A stretch of DNA of 64,000 bases from Chloroflexota bacterium (GTDB lineage Bacteria; Chloroflexota; Anaerolineae; Anaerolineales; Villigracilaceae): positions 27,378 through 91,377 of the forward strand of contig JAIOAQ010000007.1 of the NCBI GenBank assembly GCA_019873735.1, given 5' to 3'. Shown one piece after another: positions 63,017 through 64,000 of the stretch (positions within the stretch are counted from its first letter, which is position 1; each line of letters starts with the position of its first letter). Position numbers and translations under genes: made by a program. The notes under the pieces are model-generated. The model ran no database searches. It was not told the origin of the DNA and worked only from the letters and a program-made list of their open reading frames with translations.

Positions 63017-63643
63017 ATGTTCATCACCCTTGAAGGCCCTGAAGGTTCTGGCAAGACCTCGCATCTTCAGCCGCTGGCAGAATGGCTGCGCGCAGAGGGC
63101 TATGCCGTCTTCACCACACGCGAACCTGGCGGCACTTCGATTGGCGAACAAATCCGCGCCGTGTTGCACAATTTGCAAAACACCGAAATGCATCCCCGCA
63201 CAGAAACCCTGCTCTACCAGGCCGCGCGGGCACAGTTTGTGGAGCAGGTGGTCAAGCCGCGCCTGGCAGGCGGCGAGATTGTGATCTCTGACCGTTACGC
63301 CGATTCAACCCTGGCCTATCAAGGTTATGGTCACCAGCAGGATTTGACGCAGGTCAGGGCGCTGATTCACTATGCTACCGGCGGCCTGACTCCCGACTTG
63401 ACGATTCTACTGGACGTGGATGTGGAAGTAGGCCTTCAGCGCAGTGCCCGGCGGCGGGCGCAAGGCGGCGAGTGGAACCGGCTGGATGCCCTGGACCTGG
63501 CTTTTCATCGGCGGGTGCGCGCCGGTTATCTTGAAATGGCCAGGCGCGAGCCTCAGAGATGGAAGATCGTTGATGCCGGTCAGGAATGGGGGGTAGTTCA
63601 GGAAGGTTTGCGGCTTATCATTGCCAAGCGCCTGGGCCTTTAG
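63017..63643 (+). CDS. tmk: Thymidylate kinase
   Basis: 208 residues from ATG 63017 (GAGGAAGG upstream). P-loop LEGPEGSGKTSH, the TREPGGT motif, ISDRYADSTLAYQG and the LID-region Arg-rich RSARRRAQGG are standard for Tmk. It phosphorylates dTMP to dTDP. Confidence 0.95.
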   Translation: MFITLEGPEGSGKTSHLQPLAEWLRAEGYAVFTTREPGGTSIGEQIRAVLHNLQNTEMHPRTETLLYQAARAQFVEQVVKPRLAGGEIVISDRYADSTLAYQGYGHQQDLTQVRALIHYATGGLTPDLTILLDVDVEVGLQRSARRRAQGGEWNRLDALDLAFHRRVRAGYLEMARREPQRWKIVDAGQEWGVVQEGLRLIIAKRLGL

Positions 63644-63659
63644 CCTCACGCGGCTACAG

Positions 63660-63845
63660 CCAGAAATCTTAAGGACTTCACTTCAAAAACAGAAAATCTC
63701 AACGCGAAGCCGCCAAGCCGTAAAGAAAATGCAATTTCCAATGCAAAACCTTTGTTTTTCGGTTTCGGATTATGTGTAAAAAAGAAATAGACCTTAAAAA
63801 TCTTTGCGTATTTGCGCCCTTGCGTTAGAAACCACAAATAAATCC
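63660..63845. repeat. Dispersed CGCAAAG/CGCCAAG-type repeat tract
   Basis: Segments such as AACGCGAAGCCGCCAAGCCG and its far-side inverse TTTGCGTATTTGCGCCCTTG belong to a widespread loose repeat type with CGCAAAG units. A minus-strand frame through it gives a low-complexity peptide and was not called a gene. The 279 bases from tmk to the transposase hold nothing else evident. Confidence 0.55.
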
Positions 63846-63922
63846 GGCAGGGCCATTTCAACGGCCCAAACCGAAATCGGACAAACTTTGGGAGTGGCTA
63901 AAAATTGGGCTAAAATAGGGAC

Positions 63923-64000
63923 ATGATTGAATGTCCAAGATGTCATCGAACAGAACGCCAAAACCGAGCAGGGAAAACCGGCAGCGGCAGCCAGCGCTAT
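63923..64000 (+). mobile_element. 5' end of an IS1/IS1595-type transposase gene, cut by the window
   Basis: The 26 visible codons read MIECPRCHRT...GKTGSGSQRY, a zinc-ribbon start (CPxC) with the GKxxSGxQRY pattern typical of IS1- and IS1595-type transposases. TAAAAT lies 6 bases before the ATG, so the promoter sits at the element end. The left end of the insertion sequence is probably between 63845 and 63900, but its inverted repeat cannot be proved without the right end. Confidence 0.6.

Noticed and set aside
63646..63861. A 71-codon minus-strand frame after tmk
   Set aside because: It runs through CGCAAAG-type repeat DNA and gives a low-complexity peptide with no start signal.

Overview
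The window looks like a chromosomal segment from a Chloroflexota bacterium, most likely class Anaerolineae. The basis is gene content: a bacterial Elp3, GatB-dependent tRNA amidation, MutS2, a family-5 solute-binding lipoprotein of unusual domain order, multi-GAF kinases and many DUF-type membrane proteins. Most of the DNA is moderately GC-rich. A block at about 13.1-15.1 kb is clearly AT-richer. No rRNA, tRNA, CRISPR array or phage was seen. The right edge enters a transposase gene.

Layout. 0-9 kb: a 5'-truncated gene of unknown function, a divergent Trm9/ALKBH8-like methyltransferase and Elp3 pair, a YrrT-like methyltransferase, a thioesterase, an M42 aminopeptidase, gatB and gdhA. 9-11.5 kb: mutS2. 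11.5-16 kb, minus strand: a four-gene unit encoding homologues of both M. tuberculosis tuberculosinol enzymes (class II diterpene cyclase Rv3377c and cis-prenyltransferase-fold Rv3378c), followed by a membrane histidine kinase and a response regulator joined by 4-bp overlaps. 16-23 kb: GT87-like membrane glycosyltransferase, sugar:cation symporter, GNAT protein and a MacB/Lol-like ABC exporter. 23-28 kb: P1 peptidase, AI-2E-type permease, universal stress protein, mobA and amrS. 28-32 kb: a peptide-type ABC importer (binding protein plus two permeases, no ATPases) whose binding protein reads as circularly permuted. 32-34 kb: small membrane proteins. 34-39.5 kb: a thiamine uptake operon (thiN, binding protein, permease, ATPase, DUF402) behind a clear promoter, a TPP riboswitch and a terminator.

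39.5-54.4 kb, minus strand: a ten-gene, 14.8-kb apparent operon behind a TTGACG-17-TATAAT promoter. It encodes a DUF4388 protein, a small GTPase, an alpha/beta hydrolase, a V4R ligand-binding protein, a beta-helix transferase, an acyl-ACP reductase-like enzyme, a receiver protein with a degenerate GGDEF domain, a 2480-residue kinase with eleven GAF domains, a receiver and a second hydrolase lacking the nucleophile serine. It looks like a lipid-metabolism and signalling module not obviously described before. 54.8-63.6 kb: an RsmF-type methyltransferase, a zinc-ribbon membrane protein, prephenate dehydrogenase, a GIY-YIG protein, a secreted Cys-rich protein, a lipoprotein, a phosphoribosyltransferase, a SpoIIIAA/R3H ATPase and tmk.

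Scattered between genes are six copies of a 71-122 bp palindromic element with GTAA ends. Three have perfect 8-bp target duplications, so it behaves as a miniature transposable element, plausibly driven by an IS66-type transposase. Several genes carry a -10 hexamer 5-9 bases before the start codon and no Shine-Dalgarno, suggesting frequent leaderless transcription. Two divergent gene pairs share one symmetric -10 element.
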